A stretch of 64,000 nt of DNA from Streptomyces sp. WMMC500 (GCF_027497195.1 NZ_CP114905.1:5839001-5903000); one strand, 5' to 3'; positions 16,087 to 24,992 are shown, numbered from the stretch's first letter. Notes: a model not told the origin generated them from the sequence alone. Program-made: numbers and translations.

Positions 16087-16492
16087 GGCCGCAGCCCTCC
16101 GCGGCGTTGCCTAACCCCACCGGGGTCTTCGGGGACGACGCCGGAGAGGGACGGCATCCGCACGACTCGGTCTTGCAGGCGCCGGCGTTCGCCGTGGCCG
16201 GGCGGGTGAGGTGCCCGTACAGGAGCGTGACGGCGGCCGACACGTCCGGCGGCACGGACCACTCGCGGCATCCGCCGCGGGGGCCCGCGAGCACGGCGGC
16301 GACCCCGTCCTCGGGGCAGGTGCGCACGCAGCCGGACGCCGCCACGGTCAGGGAGTCGCGCCCCAGCAGCCCGTACAGCCGGCTGCGGAACTCCCGTACC
16401 CAGGCGTCCCCCGCCTCGGGACGGCATCGCCGGCAGACGAACAGCATGGCGTCGTGCCGTGGCCGGCCGTCGGCGCTCTCCTGAAGGCTCAC
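16079..16492 (-). CDS. Cys-rich (2Fe-2S) ferredoxin-like/DUF1636-like protein
   Basis: 137-residue protein with a thioredoxin-like ferredoxin pattern: FVCRRC near residue 20, then VAASGCVRTCPEDGVAAVL about 35 residues later (CxxC...CxxxC). The C-terminal tail adds CKTESCGC and EGCGHG, giving a second cluster of Cys and a His. It could carry a [2Fe-2S] cluster feeding electrons to the flavin dehydrogenase, or act as a metal-binding protein; DUF1636 proteins are often linked to metal or cobalamin loci. Start is GTG 16492, a weak choice; ATG 16447 would remove 15 residues without touching the Cys motifs. First gene of the seven-gene operon. Confidence 0.65.
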   Translation of the reverse strand: MSLQESADGRPRHDAMLFVCRRCRPEAGDAWVREFRSRLYGLLGRDSLTVAASGCVRTCPEDGVAAVLAGPRGGCREWSVPPDVSAAVTLLYGHLTRPATANAGACKTESCGCRPSPASSPKTPVGLGNAAEGCGHG

Positions 16493-16604
16493 CCCTAGTC
16501 AGTCGGGAGCCGGGCCCGCCGAGTTCCCGGCGCGGGCCCGGCGATTCGACGGATGCGCTTCTGCGCGCGGCCCGTTCCGGCCCGGCCGGCTCCGGCGCGA
16601 CGGG

Positions 16605-16620
16605 TTGTACAACGTTGGAA
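16605..16620. promoter_or_regulatory. Candidate LacI-family operator upstream of GH43
   Basis: In the 200-bp divergent region between the ferredoxin-like gene and the GH43 gene, TTGTACAA (16605-16612) overlaps CAACGTTG (16610-16617), both perfect palindromes. A central-CG dyad is typical of LacI-family sugar repressors that control secreted glycosidases. The cognate repressor is not in the window. Otherwise the region holds only G+C-rich DNA. Confidence 0.45.
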
Positions 16621-16692
16621 TCTCCGCTACAAACCTCGTGACACCCTCCTGCGCACCACACCCCCACAGGCACCGCACGGAAGGTACGCACC

Positions 16693-18189
16693 GTGACCCA
16701 CGCCGTACGCAGACTCCGCCGCCGCCCCTGGGCGGCCCTGGCCGCGACGCTGCTCGCCGTCGCCGTGGCGGCCGGCCTCGGCCCGGCAGCCGCCGACGAA
16801 GCCCCGGCGACCGGCGGCGCCGCCGCGGACCGCGCCGCGGCCGCCCCGGCAGCCGGTCAACCCGCTGCCGCCGCCGGCCAGTTCCGCAACCCCGTCAACA
16901 CCGGCGCCGACCCCACCCTCGTCACGTACGAGGGCAACTACTACGTCGCCACCACCCAGGGCGACGCCCTGCGCATGTGGAAGTCCCCCTCCGTCGCGAC
17001 CCTCCTCACCGCCTCCCCGCACGAGGTCTGGCGCGACAGCGACCCCTCCCGCAACCAGCAGATCTGGGCCCCCGGCCTCTTCAGGGACGGCGACCGCTGG
17101 TACCTCTACTACACCGCCAGCGACGGCAACGACGCCACGCACCGGATGTACGTGCTGGAGTCGGAGGGCGCCGACCCGCTCGGCCCGTACCACTTCAAGG
17201 CCAAGGTCGCCGACTTCGGCAACGACCGCTGGGCCATCGACGGAGAGCCCTTCCGGCACGACGGCAAGCTGTACTTCGCCTGGAGCGGCCAGCGCGACGA
17301 CGGCGTCGGCAACCAGCTCTTCGTCGCCCCCATGTCCAACCCCTGGACCCTCTCCGGCGGTCGCGTCCACATCCCCGCGGACGGCAACTGCCCCGAGGTG
17401 CGCGAGGGCCCCACCCCGCTGCACAACGCCGCGGGACGGCTCTACCTCACGTACTCCGCCTGCGACACCGGCAAGCCCGACTACGCGATCTGGGCCAAGT
17501 CGCTGGCCCCCGGCGCGAACCCGCTCGACCCCGCCGCCTGGCGGCAGGAGCCCGGCCCGATGTTCTCGCGCAACGACGGCGCGGGCGTCTACGGCCCCGG
17601 GCACCACTTCTTCTTCAAGTCGCCGGACGGCAGCGAGGACTGGATCGCGTACCACGCCAAGAACACGACGACGTTCACCTACAGTTGGCGCACCACGCGG
17701 GTGCAGAAGATCGGCTGGACCGCGGACGGCCGCCCCGACCTCGGCACCCCCGTGGCCGCCGGCGCGACGATCGACCTGCCCGCGGGCGACCCGGGCCCCG
17801 GCACCACGGCGCTCAACGACACCGACCCGCAGGTGACGTACACCGGCAACTGGAACTCCGGCGGCGGCTGCGCCGTGCAGTGCTTCTGGGGCAACGACCA
17901 CTGGAGCGCGGAGGCCGGCGCGACGGCCACGTTCCGGTTCACCGGGACGCGGCTGGCGCTGCTGTCGGTCAAGGACACCGGCAACGGGATCGCCGCGATC
18001 TCCGTCGACGGCGGCCCGGAGCAGCGCGTCGACTACTACGGCAGCCCGCGCGTCGGCGAGCAACTGCAGTGGGTGAGCCCGGAGCTGCCGCGCGGCGAGC
18101 ACACGGTACGGATCCGGGTGACCGGCGAGAAGAACCCCGACTCGGGCGCGGCGTTCGTGTCCGTCGACCGGGCGGAGGTCTATCCGTAG
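16693..18189 (+). CDS. Secreted GH43 glycosidase with C-terminal beta-sandwich domain
   Basis: 498-residue extracellular enzyme. An Arg-rich N-terminus with hydrophobic core (AALAATLLAVAVAAGLG) forms the signal peptide, followed by an Ala/Pro linker. The GH43 propeller spans about 62-375: NPVNTGADPTLVTYEGNYYV (base Asp), QIWAPGLFRDGDRWYLYYTA, WAIDGEPFRHDGKLYFAWSG (pKa Asp), and CPEVREGPTPL (acid Glu). Residues 380-498, starting DTDPQVTYTGNW, look like a CBM-like jelly roll (TATFRFTGTRLALL). Most likely an alpha-L-arabinofuranosidase or endo-arabinanase relative. GTG 16693 follows GGAAGG. Probably repressed through the LacI-type dyad 73 bp upstream. Confidence 0.85.
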   Translation: MTHAVRRLRRRPWAALAATLLAVAVAAGLGPAAADEAPATGGAAADRAAAAPAAGQPAAAAGQFRNPVNTGADPTLVTYEGNYYVATTQGDALRMWKSPSVATLLTASPHEVWRDSDPSRNQQIWAPGLFRDGDRWYLYYTASDGNDATHRMYVLESEGADPLGPYHFKAKVADFGNDRWAIDGEPFRHDGKLYFAWSGQRDDGVGNQLFVAPMSNPWTLSGGRVHIPADGNCPEVREGPTPLHNAAGRLYLTYSACDTGKPDYAIWAKSLAPGANPLDPAAWRQEPGPMFSRNDGAGVYGPGHHFFFKSPDGSEDWIAYHAKNTTTFTYSWRTTRVQKIGWTADGRPDLGTPVAAGATIDLPAGDPGPGTTALNDTDPQVTYTGNWNSGGGCAVQCFWGNDHWSAEAGATATFRFTGTRLALLSVKDTGNGIAAISVDGGPEQRVDYYGSPRVGEQLQWVSPELPRGEHTVRIRVTGEKNPDSGAAFVSVDRAEVYP

Positions 18190-18244
18190 GCGGCCGTCGG
18201 ACGGTGTGACCGACCGGCGAGGGGGAGCAGTTGCCCGGTGGTGG

Positions 18245-18970
18245 TCATCTTGCCCAGCGCGGGCAGAACTCCACGTGCAACTGCTCCCAGTCGCGCATGT
18301 TCCGTGTGTCCAGGCCCCAGTCGTGGACGGGGCGGCACACGTGGTAGTTGCAGGCGCCGGGAATGTAGAGACCGGTGGCGGCTTCCGGCGGTCCGTACTT
18401 CGTGACGGCGAAGATGTCCCTGGCGCCTTCCCGGAAGGCCGCGGCGCCCCCGGTCAGCAACAGCGTCTCGGCGTAGACGTCTTTGCGAAGGAGGAACTCG
18501 TTCGCCTCCTTCGGGTCGTCCGGAACGCGGTAGTCGCCGTCGGGATCGGGAAGGTCCCGCTCCGGCACACCGGCGGTGTGGAGCTGTCGGGCGGCGTTCC
18601 CCGCGCGCAGGCCCGCCCGGATCCGCTTCCACCGCGAAGGGCGCAACTGCGCGGTGCGCGGGGCCAGTACGAGGTCGAGCGGGTGCTCGCCGTCCTCGCC
18701 GATACCGGGGACGGCCGGGGTGGTGCGCATCGGCAGGTAGACCAGGGAGTGCGGCGACCGCGCCGCGAGCAGCCACAGCGTGCCGACGCGGCGGCCGTCC
18801 GTGCGGTCCACGTACATCTCGTAATGGCTGCGGGTCTTGTAGAGCGCCCCGTTCTTCAGCGGCCCGGCCGGCCGGATCACGCGGTATTCGGTACCGGCCA
18901 CCCGCACCTTCTGCACGACGATCTTCACGCGCAGGCCGTCGCGGGTCAGGCGGGCACGTGACGCGGCCAT
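18245..18970 (-). CDS. Hypothetical protein
   Basis: 241-residue soluble protein with no signal peptide or TM segment. The N-terminal half is basic and beta-rich (LRVKIVVQKVRVAGTEYRVI, then SHYEMYVDRTDGRRVG). The C-terminal half contains KEANEFLLRKDVYAETLLLT, GARDIFAVTKYG and CNYHVCRPVHDWGLDTRNM. I do not recognise the family. ATG 18970 is preceded by GGGAGAG, and the earlier in-frame codons up to 19363 run through the promoter region of the divergent nuclease gene, so they are excluded. Convergent with the GH43 gene, 55 bp apart. Confidence 0.6.
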   Translation of the reverse strand: MAASRARLTRDGLRVKIVVQKVRVAGTEYRVIRPAGPLKNGALYKTRSHYEMYVDRTDGRRVGTLWLLAARSPHSLVYLPMRTTPAVPGIGEDGEHPLDLVLAPRTAQLRPSRWKRIRAGLRAGNAARQLHTAGVPERDLPDPDGDYRVPDDPKEANEFLLRKDVYAETLLLTGGAAAFREGARDIFAVTKYGPPEAATGLYIPGACNYHVCRPVHDWGLDTRNMRDWEQLHVEFCPRWAR

Positions 18971-19103
18971 GCTGCTCTCTCCCGCCTGTCGACGCCGGGG
19001 CCGGCGATCAGCGTATGCCCCGCGCCCCGGGGGAACCGCGCCGTTTAGCATGCGGAGCCGGGGCCCGGCCGGGGTTCCGGCTCCGATGTGAGGTGCGAGT
19101 GCC

Positions 19104-19889
19104 GTGAGACGAATACGCCGCCTGCCGCCGCTCCTTGCCGCCGCCGCGGCCCTGGCCGTGGCGCTGGCCGCGGGCTGCGACACCGCGGTCGACCCCGCGG
19201 ACGGGCTCCCGGCGGAGACGACTCCTGCCGACGGCGCTCCCCAAACCCCGGGCCGCGCCTCCTCTCCCCTCGACAACCCCGACGGCACCGCCCCCGGCCT
19301 CGCCCCCCTCACCGCCGCCGCCGACCGCGAGGCCGCACTCGGCGTCATCGGCCGCCTGGCCACCGGGAGCCGCGGGTCCGGATCCGGCTACGACCGTGAC
19401 GAGTTCGGCTACGCCTGGATGGACACCGCGACCGGGGTGCCGCTGGCCTCGAACGGCTGCGACACCCGCAACGACCTGCTGCGCCGCGACGGGCAGGACG
19501 TACGACTCCAGGGCGACGACTGCACGGTCGAGAGCATGGAGCTGGCGGACCCGTACGCCGGCCGGGACATCGACTTCGAGCGCGGCCCGTCCTCCTCGGT
19601 GGAGGTGCAGATAGACCACGTGGTGCCGCTGTCGTACGCCTGGCAGATGGGCGCCGCGACGTGGGCGGAGGACAAGCGGCGGCAGTTGGCGAACGACCCG
19701 CTGAACCTCCTCGCGGTCGACGGCGACACGAACTCCTCGAAGGGCGACTCGGGGCCGGAGTCGTGGCTGCCGCCGGAGGAGGGGATCCGGTGCGCGTACG
19801 GCGTGCGGTTCGCGCAGGTCGCGCTCAAGTACGAACTGCCGGTGACGGCGGGGGACAAGGAGACGCTGCGGCGCCAGTGCGGGACGTGA
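19104..19889 (+). CDS. Secreted HNH nuclease-like lipoprotein (DUF1524 type)
   Basis: 261-residue exported protein with lipobox LAAGC (Cys 25). The C-terminal domain carries VQIDHVVPLSYAWQMGA and LANDPLNLLAVDGDTNSSKG, the D-H...N...N pattern of HNH/beta-beta-alpha metal nucleases of the DUF1524 group common in actinobacteria. The earlier YDRDEFGYAW and NGCDTRNDLLRRD motifs also belong to it. Expected to degrade extracellular DNA or RNA at the cell surface. Cysteines at CDTRND/DDCTVE and the C-terminus may form disulfides. GTG 19104 is the start. Confidence 0.82.
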   Translation: MRRIRRLPPLLAAAAALAVALAAGCDTAVDPADGLPAETTPADGAPQTPGRASSPLDNPDGTAPGLAPLTAAADREAALGVIGRLATGSRGSGSGYDRDEFGYAWMDTATGVPLASNGCDTRNDLLRRDGQDVRLQGDDCTVESMELADPYAGRDIDFERGPSSSVEVQIDHVVPLSYAWQMGAATWAEDKRRQLANDPLNLLAVDGDTNSSKGDSGPESWLPPEEGIRCAYGVRFAQVALKYELPVTAGDKETLRRQCGT

Positions 19890-19964
19890 CCCGCGGCGCG
19901 GCAGGGCGCGGCGATCCGGACGTGCGCCGGAGCGCGGGCGGCGCGGGCGCGTAGGCTCGGCGCC

Positions 19965-21116
19965 GTGACCGACGACCGGATACGGAAGATCGTCGCGAAC
20001 CTGCCGGCCATGGAGAACGTCAGGGCCGTGTGGGCGGAGGCCGACGAGCGGCTCGCGCGGGGGGACGCCGGCTTCGCGGCGGACCTCGGGGTCGCCCTCA
20101 CCGCGGCGTACGGGACCGGGGGCGGCGGGGACGTCTGGCAGTACCGCGGCGTCTTCGACCACCTGCTGCGGCTGCTGGCGACGACCCCGGGGCCCGGACA
20201 CTGCGCGCACGCGCTGCGGCTGGTGGCCGCGGCGGCGGAGGCCGGCCGGCGGCTGGACCGGTACGCCGCCTCGCTGCTGGCCGGCGGCCAGCCGGCGGCG
20301 GAACTCGCCACGGCGTTCACGGCGGACGCCCCCGACGAGCTACGGGCCTGTCTGCTGCACGAACTGGTCCTCAGGAAGGTCCCCGTCACCGAGACGCCGG
20401 GGATCGCGGAGTGGGCCGCCTCCCCGTACCCGAGCCGGCACCCGCTGGGCCGGCTGCCGCTGACGCTGTGCGATGTGGAAGGGCGGCCGGAGCTGCCGCG
20501 CCACGGCCCCGGGGGCACCGGCCACGCGGTGCCGTACGGCCCGGCGGGCCACCGCGGCGCCCTGCAGGGCGGCTCCGCGGGGCCCGTACCGGCCGCCGAG
20601 GAGACGACCACGGACGCCGGCGCGCGGCGCATGGCCAGGGCCGTGGCGAACTGGGCCGAGGAGTCCAACGGGCGCGTCGAGGCGCGGGAGTTCGCCCTCG
20701 CCGCGCCGCCGGCGGCAGGCGCGGTGCCGGAGACGCTGCTGTCGCTGGGCCTGGCGTGCCTGCGGGAGCCGTCGCCGCGGAACCCCTTCGCCGTCGTGCC
20801 CTGCCCGCCGGCCGAGGCGTGGCGCATGCTCTTCGCCGCCGCGTCCCTGGGCGGGGCGTACAACTCCGGCCTGGGCGGCGCGTACGGCCGGCTGGCGGCC
20901 TGGGAGTCCCTGGCCGCTCTCGCCGGGGTGGCGGAGGGCGCGGGCGCGGAGGACGCGGGCGTCGGGGAGGTGGAGGCCCGGGCGGGGGAGTGCGCCTGGT
21001 ACGGCTTCGTCGCCGACACGGCGTGGTTCGAGCAGGTGGCCTGGGACCTCGCGCTGGCCGCGGTCGGCGCGGAGGGCCGCCGGCTGGCGGTGCTGGCGGC
21101 GACCGACACGGACTGA
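19965..21116 (+). CDS. Uncharacterised DUF6183-like protein
   Basis: 383-residue, Ala/Gly-rich soluble protein resembling the DUF6183 family of streptomycetes (opening IRKIVANLPAMENVRAVWAEADERLARGD is approximated by RKIVANLP...WAEADERL). Helical repeats through residues 1-140, a Gly/Pro-rich linker around 170-210, then a conserved-looking FAVVPCPPAEAWRMLFAAAS segment and WYGFVADTAWFEQVAWDLA. No catalytic motif or signal is seen. GTG 19965 start. Function unknown; the two following glycan genes are separated by a 114-bp promoter region. Confidence 0.55.
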   Translation: MTDDRIRKIVANLPAMENVRAVWAEADERLARGDAGFAADLGVALTAAYGTGGGGDVWQYRGVFDHLLRLLATTPGPGHCAHALRLVAAAAEAGRRLDRYAASLLAGGQPAAELATAFTADAPDELRACLLHELVLRKVPVTETPGIAEWAASPYPSRHPLGRLPLTLCDVEGRPELPRHGPGGTGHAVPYGPAGHRGALQGGSAGPVPAAEETTTDAGARRMARAVANWAEESNGRVEAREFALAAPPAAGAVPETLLSLGLACLREPSPRNPFAVVPCPPAEAWRMLFAAASLGGAYNSGLGGAYGRLAAWESLAALAGVAEGAGAEDAGVGEVEARAGECAWYGFVADTAWFEQVAWDLALAAVGAEGRRLAVLAATDTD

Positions 21117-21192
21117 GACCCGGCGGGGCACGCCCGCCACCGCGGACGTTTGCATGACGGGCACCGAGAATTCACCGTCTGGACTTCTGCGG

Positions 21193-21214
21193 GGCAACCG
21201 TTCAAACGATTGCC
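21193..21214. promoter_or_regulatory. 22-bp imperfect palindrome upstream of glycosyltransferase genes
   Basis: Symmetric site GGCAA-n-CGTT ... AACG-n-TTGCC centred 27 bp before the GTG of the GT2 gene. It could be an operator. A similar A+T-containing leader (CCTCATAGCCTTGCTCA before the start) recurs, from memory, ahead of related Streptomyces glycosyltransferase genes. Confidence 0.4.
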
Positions 21215-21230
21215 CTCATAGCCTTGCTCA

Positions 21231-22256
21231 GTGCCCAAACTGTCAGTCATCGTGCCCTTTCACAACGTGCAGGAGTTCGCGCAGGACACGCTGCGCAGCC
21301 TTGCCCGTAACGCCAGCTCCGACCGGGAGTTCATCCTCGTCGACGACTGCTCGACGGATGCCACCCCGCAGATCGTCGACCGCGCCGCGCGGACACTGCC
21401 CGGCGCGCGCGTGATCAGGCACGAGACCAACCAGGGCATCGCCCGCGCGAGAAACAGCGGCATCGATGCCGCCCGCGGCGACTATCTGACGTTCCTCGAC
21501 GGCGACGACTGGTACGCGCCCGGCTACCTGGACGACCTCATCGCCGCCATGGAGCGGTACGGCACGGACTTCGTCCGCACCGACCACGTGCAGTCCAACG
21601 GCCGCGACCGCGTCGTGCGCCGCGCCCCGGCCCGCCGCCGCGACTCGATACTCGCGGCCCGCGACGGCATCGGTCAGGCCAATCTCGAAACGATGGTCGA
21701 CTACCCCTTCGTCTGGGCCGGGATATACCACCGCCGCCTCTTCAAGGACGGCGCCGGGCGCTTCGCCGCCGAGCTGCGCACCGCCGAGGACCGGCTGTGG
21801 ACGTGGATGCTGCACCTGACCGCCGACACCTTCGCGGTCACGGGCCTGCTCGGCGTCTTCTACCGGCGCGGCGTCAAGACCTCCCTGACGCAGATCAGCG
21901 ACGACCGCCAGCTCGACTTCATCCCCGCGCACGACGCGATGCTCGACGCCGTACGCGCCGACCCGGACGCCGACCGCTTCCTCCCCAAGGCCGTCCGCAC
22001 CTACTGCGCCCTCATCGCCTTTCACCGCGGCAACTCCGAGCGCCTGGAGCCCGGCCTCGCCCGGCGCCTGGAGCGCGCCTCCGCCGAGGCGCTGCGGCGC
22101 ATGCCGCAGGACGTGCTGGAGGAGACCCTGCGCGGCATGGACGAGCAGCGCGGGCGCATGCTGCGGCAACTGCGCGCGTCGGGGCGGGGCAAGCCCGGCA
22201 GGCCGGGCAAACCGGTCAAGCAGGACAGTACGGGAAAGCCGGAAAGGGTCGCCTGA
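21231..22256 (+). CDS. GT-A family 2 glycosyltransferase
   Basis: 341-residue cytoplasmic GT2. Opening KLSVIVPFHNVQEF, nucleotide-binding ILVDDCSTDATPQI, acceptor strand HETNQGIARARNSGID, and metal-binding LTFLDGDDWYAPGY are all intact. The C-terminal third is helical and ends in a Lys/Gly/Pro tail. Probably adds a sugar to a surface glycan or teichoic-acid-like polymer; the substrate is not predictable. GTG 21231 start. It lies 3 bp upstream of the polysialyltransferase-like gene, so the two form an operon for one glycan. Confidence 0.85.
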   Translation: MPKLSVIVPFHNVQEFAQDTLRSLARNASSDREFILVDDCSTDATPQIVDRAARTLPGARVIRHETNQGIARARNSGIDAARGDYLTFLDGDDWYAPGYLDDLIAAMERYGTDFVRTDHVQSNGRDRVVRRAPARRRDSILAARDGIGQANLETMVDYPFVWAGIYHRRLFKDGAGRFAAELRTAEDRLWTWMLHLTADTFAVTGLLGVFYRRGVKTSLTQISDDRQLDFIPAHDAMLDAVRADPDADRFLPKAVRTYCALIAFHRGNSERLEPGLARRLERASAEALRRMPQDVLEETLRGMDEQRGRMLRQLRASGRGKPGRPGKPVKQDSTGKPERVA

Positions 22257-22259
22257 GCC

Positions 22260-23585
22260 GTGCACGAGCACCGCACCCAGATCTTCGAGGTCTCCACGCT
22301 GTACGGGGCGGCGACGCTCGCCGCCGCACTGGACGCCGGGCAGTTCGGACCGCGGGCCGACGCCCGCCGCATCCTGCTCGTCGCCAACAACGCGACCGTG
22401 CCCGAGACCGCGACCCGGCTCTCGGAGATGCACGGCTGGACGCCGGTCTCCGCCCGCTTCGACGAGGTGCTGGACTACAACCACGAGATCCGCCCGCACC
22501 ACCCCGCCGCCTGGCACCCCAAGGGCGGCGACGTGCCGCTGCTGCAGCGGCTGCTGCGCCGCGCCTGGGACCTCGGCGACGGGCCGCTGGACCTGGTGGT
22601 CGAGTCGGTGACCGCGCCGCCCGCCAAGGCGCTCGTCGCGATCTTCGCCGACGCCGACGTGCACGTGTACGCGGACGGGCTGATGAGCTACGGCCCGACC
22701 CGCGAGCGGCTGCCGCAGCACGTGGCCTGCCGGGTGCAGCGGCTGCTGCACCTGGACCTGGTGCCGGGCCTTGAGCCCCTGCTGCTCACCGAGTACGGGG
22801 TCCCGGCCGAGGTGGTGCCGAACGAGGCGTTCCGCGCCGTGCTCGACGAGGTGGCCGCCGCCGCCCCGGCGCCGGCCGCGGACCCCGAGGGGGAGGGCGC
22901 GCCCACCGCCGTGCTCCTCGGGCAGTACCTCGCCGCGCTCAACATCCTCAGCCACGCCGAGGAAGAGGCGCTGCACGAGCGGATGCTGCGCGGCGCCGCC
23001 GCGGCCGGGCACCGCTCGGTCCTCTTCAAGCCCCACCCCACCGCACCCGCCCGCTACTCCACGGGGCTGCAGAAGGCCGCCGCGGACGCGGGCGTCACGC
23101 TGACGGTGCAGGAGGAGCCGATGCTCGCCGAGGCGCTGTACGGCACGCTGCGCCCGCGGCTCGTCGTCGGCTGCTTCTCCACGGCGATGCTCACCGCGGC
23201 CACCCTGTACGACATCCCCGTCGCCCGGGTCGGCACGGAGACGCTGCTGGAGCGGCTGACGCCGTACCAGAACAGCAACCGGATCCCCGTCACCATCGTC
23301 GACTCGGTGGTGCCGGAGCTGGGCGGCCCCGACCGCCCGGCGCGGGACGCCGCCCAACTCGCCGGTCTGCTGGTGGCGGTGGGGTACTGCATGCAGGCCG
23401 ACAACCACGCGCGGCTGCGCTCGCGCGCGCAGGAGTGGCTGGCGGTGTACCTGGACGCCGGCACGCGCCCGTACTTCAAGCGCAAGCGGCTGACGGCGCT
23501 GCGGCTGCCCGGCGGCAACCTCGGCCGGGTCCCCAACGCCCGCAGGGCGCTGGGGAAGGTGCGCAGGGCGCTCACCAAGCCGTAG
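22260..23585 (+). CDS. Polysialyltransferase-family (POLYST-like) glycosyltransferase
   Basis: 441-residue protein resembling the alpha-2,8-polysialyltransferase/capsule family found in many actinobacteria. Seen: QIFEVSTLYGAATLAAALDAG at the N-terminus, the HVYADGLMSYGPTRERLP core, SVLFKPHPTAP, and VVGCFSTAMLTAATLYDIPVARVG, the KPHP and late Ser/Thr motifs of that family. It presumably polymerises or caps a sialic-acid-like (nonulosonate) glycan. No sialic-acid synthesis genes are in the window, so the donor must come from elsewhere or be different. GTG 22260 follows the GT2 stop by 3 bp. The basic C-terminal tail (LGKVRRALTKP) may bind membrane. Confidence 0.72.
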   Translation: MHEHRTQIFEVSTLYGAATLAAALDAGQFGPRADARRILLVANNATVPETATRLSEMHGWTPVSARFDEVLDYNHEIRPHHPAAWHPKGGDVPLLQRLLRRAWDLGDGPLDLVVESVTAPPAKALVAIFADADVHVYADGLMSYGPTRERLPQHVACRVQRLLHLDLVPGLEPLLLTEYGVPAEVVPNEAFRAVLDEVAAAAPAPAADPEGEGAPTAVLLGQYLAALNILSHAEEEALHERMLRGAAAAGHRSVLFKPHPTAPARYSTGLQKAAADAGVTLTVQEEPMLAEALYGTLRPRLVVGCFSTAMLTAATLYDIPVARVGTETLLERLTPYQNSNRIPVTIVDSVVPELGGPDRPARDAAQLAGLLVAVGYCMQADNHARLRSRAQEWLAVYLDAGTRPYFKRKRLTALRLPGGNLGRVPNARRALGKVRRALTKP

Positions 23586-23615
23586 GAGCCACCGAGCCGC
23601 AGGAGCGTCGACACG

Positions 23616-23647
23616 GCCCCCGGACCGGCCCGCAGGCCGCCGGGGGC
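23616..23647. terminator. Hairpin between convergent glycan genes
   Basis: GCCCCCGG (23616-23623) pairs with CCGGGGGC (23640-23647) across a 16-nt loop, between the convergent polysialyltransferase-like and acyltransferase genes. ACACGG/CCGTGT further out may extend the stem. Confidence 0.5.
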
Positions 23648-23694
23648 TCCGCCGTGTCCCGGGCCCCGGCCGTGTCCCGGCCGCGCCCCGCGCG

Positions 23695-24834
23695 CTACCC
23701 CAGCAGCCGCCGCAGTCCCAGCCGTTGCCACAGCAGCGCCGCGCCGAAGGACAGCACCACGCTCGCCACCCAGATCACCGCCGTGAGCAGCACCGCCTCC
23801 GCGCCGCCCAGATCCGCCGACACCAGCGGGTCCGCCAGCGTCCTGATCACCATCAGGTGCACCAGGTACGCCCCGAACGCCGCCCCCGCGACGCGCTTCA
23901 GACGCGGGCGCCACCGCTCCGGCACCCGCACCCGGGTCAGCATCAGCAGCACCGAGCCGGTGAACACCGCGACCAGCACGTGGGCGTTGGGGATCACGTA
24001 GCTCACCTGGGTCTGGTAGACGAGCACGCCCAGCATCGCCGCCGTCGCGGCGCCGAGCCACAGCATGCGCAGTCCCCGCCCGCTCCGCGGCCGCAGCGAG
24101 AAGAGCAGGGCGCCCCCGGCCGCGTACACGAGCGAGTAGACGCCGAACCCCCAGCCGAACGACGGCGTGCCCCAGTCCGTCGCGCGGCCCGCGTCGGCCA
24201 GCAGGCCGGGGCCGAGCGCGAAGCCGAGGAGCACCGCGCCGAGCCACCACGGGCGCTTTCCGGCGCGCAGCAGGACGACGAAGCCGAGGAGGAGGACGAT
24301 GGGGACGTAGGCGTACAGGTACCAGAGGTGGTAGGCGGGGCGTACGGTCCCGAACGCGGCGTCCACCGCCAGGTTCCGCAGGGGGTCCTCGTTCGTCCCT
24401 TCGAGCTTGCCCCAGAGCAGATAGACGACCGTCCACACGCCCATGGGGACGACGATGCGCGTCATCCGCTGCGCGAGGCGCCACCCGTCGCGCGGCGGGG
24501 CGCCGACGAGGACGGCCCAGCCGGCGATGGCGAAGTACATGGGGACGGCGAACCGGCTGATCGCGTCGGCGGTCATGCCCGCCCAGTACGCGGCGGCGCC
24601 GTTCGCCTCCTGGCGGCCGACGGCGTTGATGAACTCCGAGCCGGTGTGGCCCAGGATGACGCCGCAGGCGCACAGCAGCCGGATGACGTCCACGTCGTAG
24701 CGGTGGCCGGACCGCCCCTGCGCGGCGGGCGCCGGAGCGGCGGACGCGGGGGCGGCGGGGGCCCGGGCGGCGGGGCGCTTCGGCGGTGCGGTGGAGGCGG
24801 CTGCCGGCTGCGCCGGCACGTCGGATACGGTCAC
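23695..24834 (-). CDS. Acyltransferase-3 family membrane protein
   Basis: 379-residue integral membrane O-acyltransferase with about 10 TM helices after a 40-residue Ala/Pro-rich cytoplasmic tail. Seen: RYDVDVIRLLCACGVILGHTGSE with the family's catalytic-type His, MYFAIAGWAVLVGAPPRDGW, RIVVPMGVWTVVYLLW and HLWYLYAYVPIVLLLGF. These enzymes acylate sugars of surface polymers or secondary metabolites. Convergent with the two glycosyltransferase genes, so it may decorate the same glycan. ATG 24834 is separated from the divergent lipoprotein gene by 158 bp. Confidence 0.85.
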   Translation of the reverse strand: MTVSDVPAQPAAASTAPPKRPAARAPAAPASAAPAPAAQGRSGHRYDVDVIRLLCACGVILGHTGSEFINAVGRQEANGAAAYWAGMTADAISRFAVPMYFAIAGWAVLVGAPPRDGWRLAQRMTRIVVPMGVWTVVYLLWGKLEGTNEDPLRNLAVDAAFGTVRPAYHLWYLYAYVPIVLLLGFVVLLRAGKRPWWLGAVLLGFALGPGLLADAGRATDWGTPSFGWGFGVYSLVYAAGGALLFSLRPRSGRGLRMLWLGAATAAMLGVLVYQTQVSYVIPNAHVLVAVFTGSVLLMLTRVRVPERWRPRLKRVAGAAFGAYLVHLMVIRTLADPLVSADLGGAEAVLLTAVIWVASVVLSFGAALLWQRLGLRRLLG

Positions 24835-24992
24835 TGCCGAACCTTCTTGTGTCCCGGTGTACGGAACATGAATGACGGCCGAACAGACAAGTCACGCCTC
24901 GGCAGTGGTGGCGTCGGCCGCCCGTTGCATAAGATCGTGATCCGTATCACGAAGTGGCACGCCGCCGCAGGAGAGCCGCCCAGGAGGCCGCC

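Noticed and set aside
21243..23408. 721-residue minus-strand frame across the glycosyltransferase genes
   Set aside because: Shadow of the GT2 and polysialyltransferase-like genes; Val/Gly/His-rich composition without motifs.
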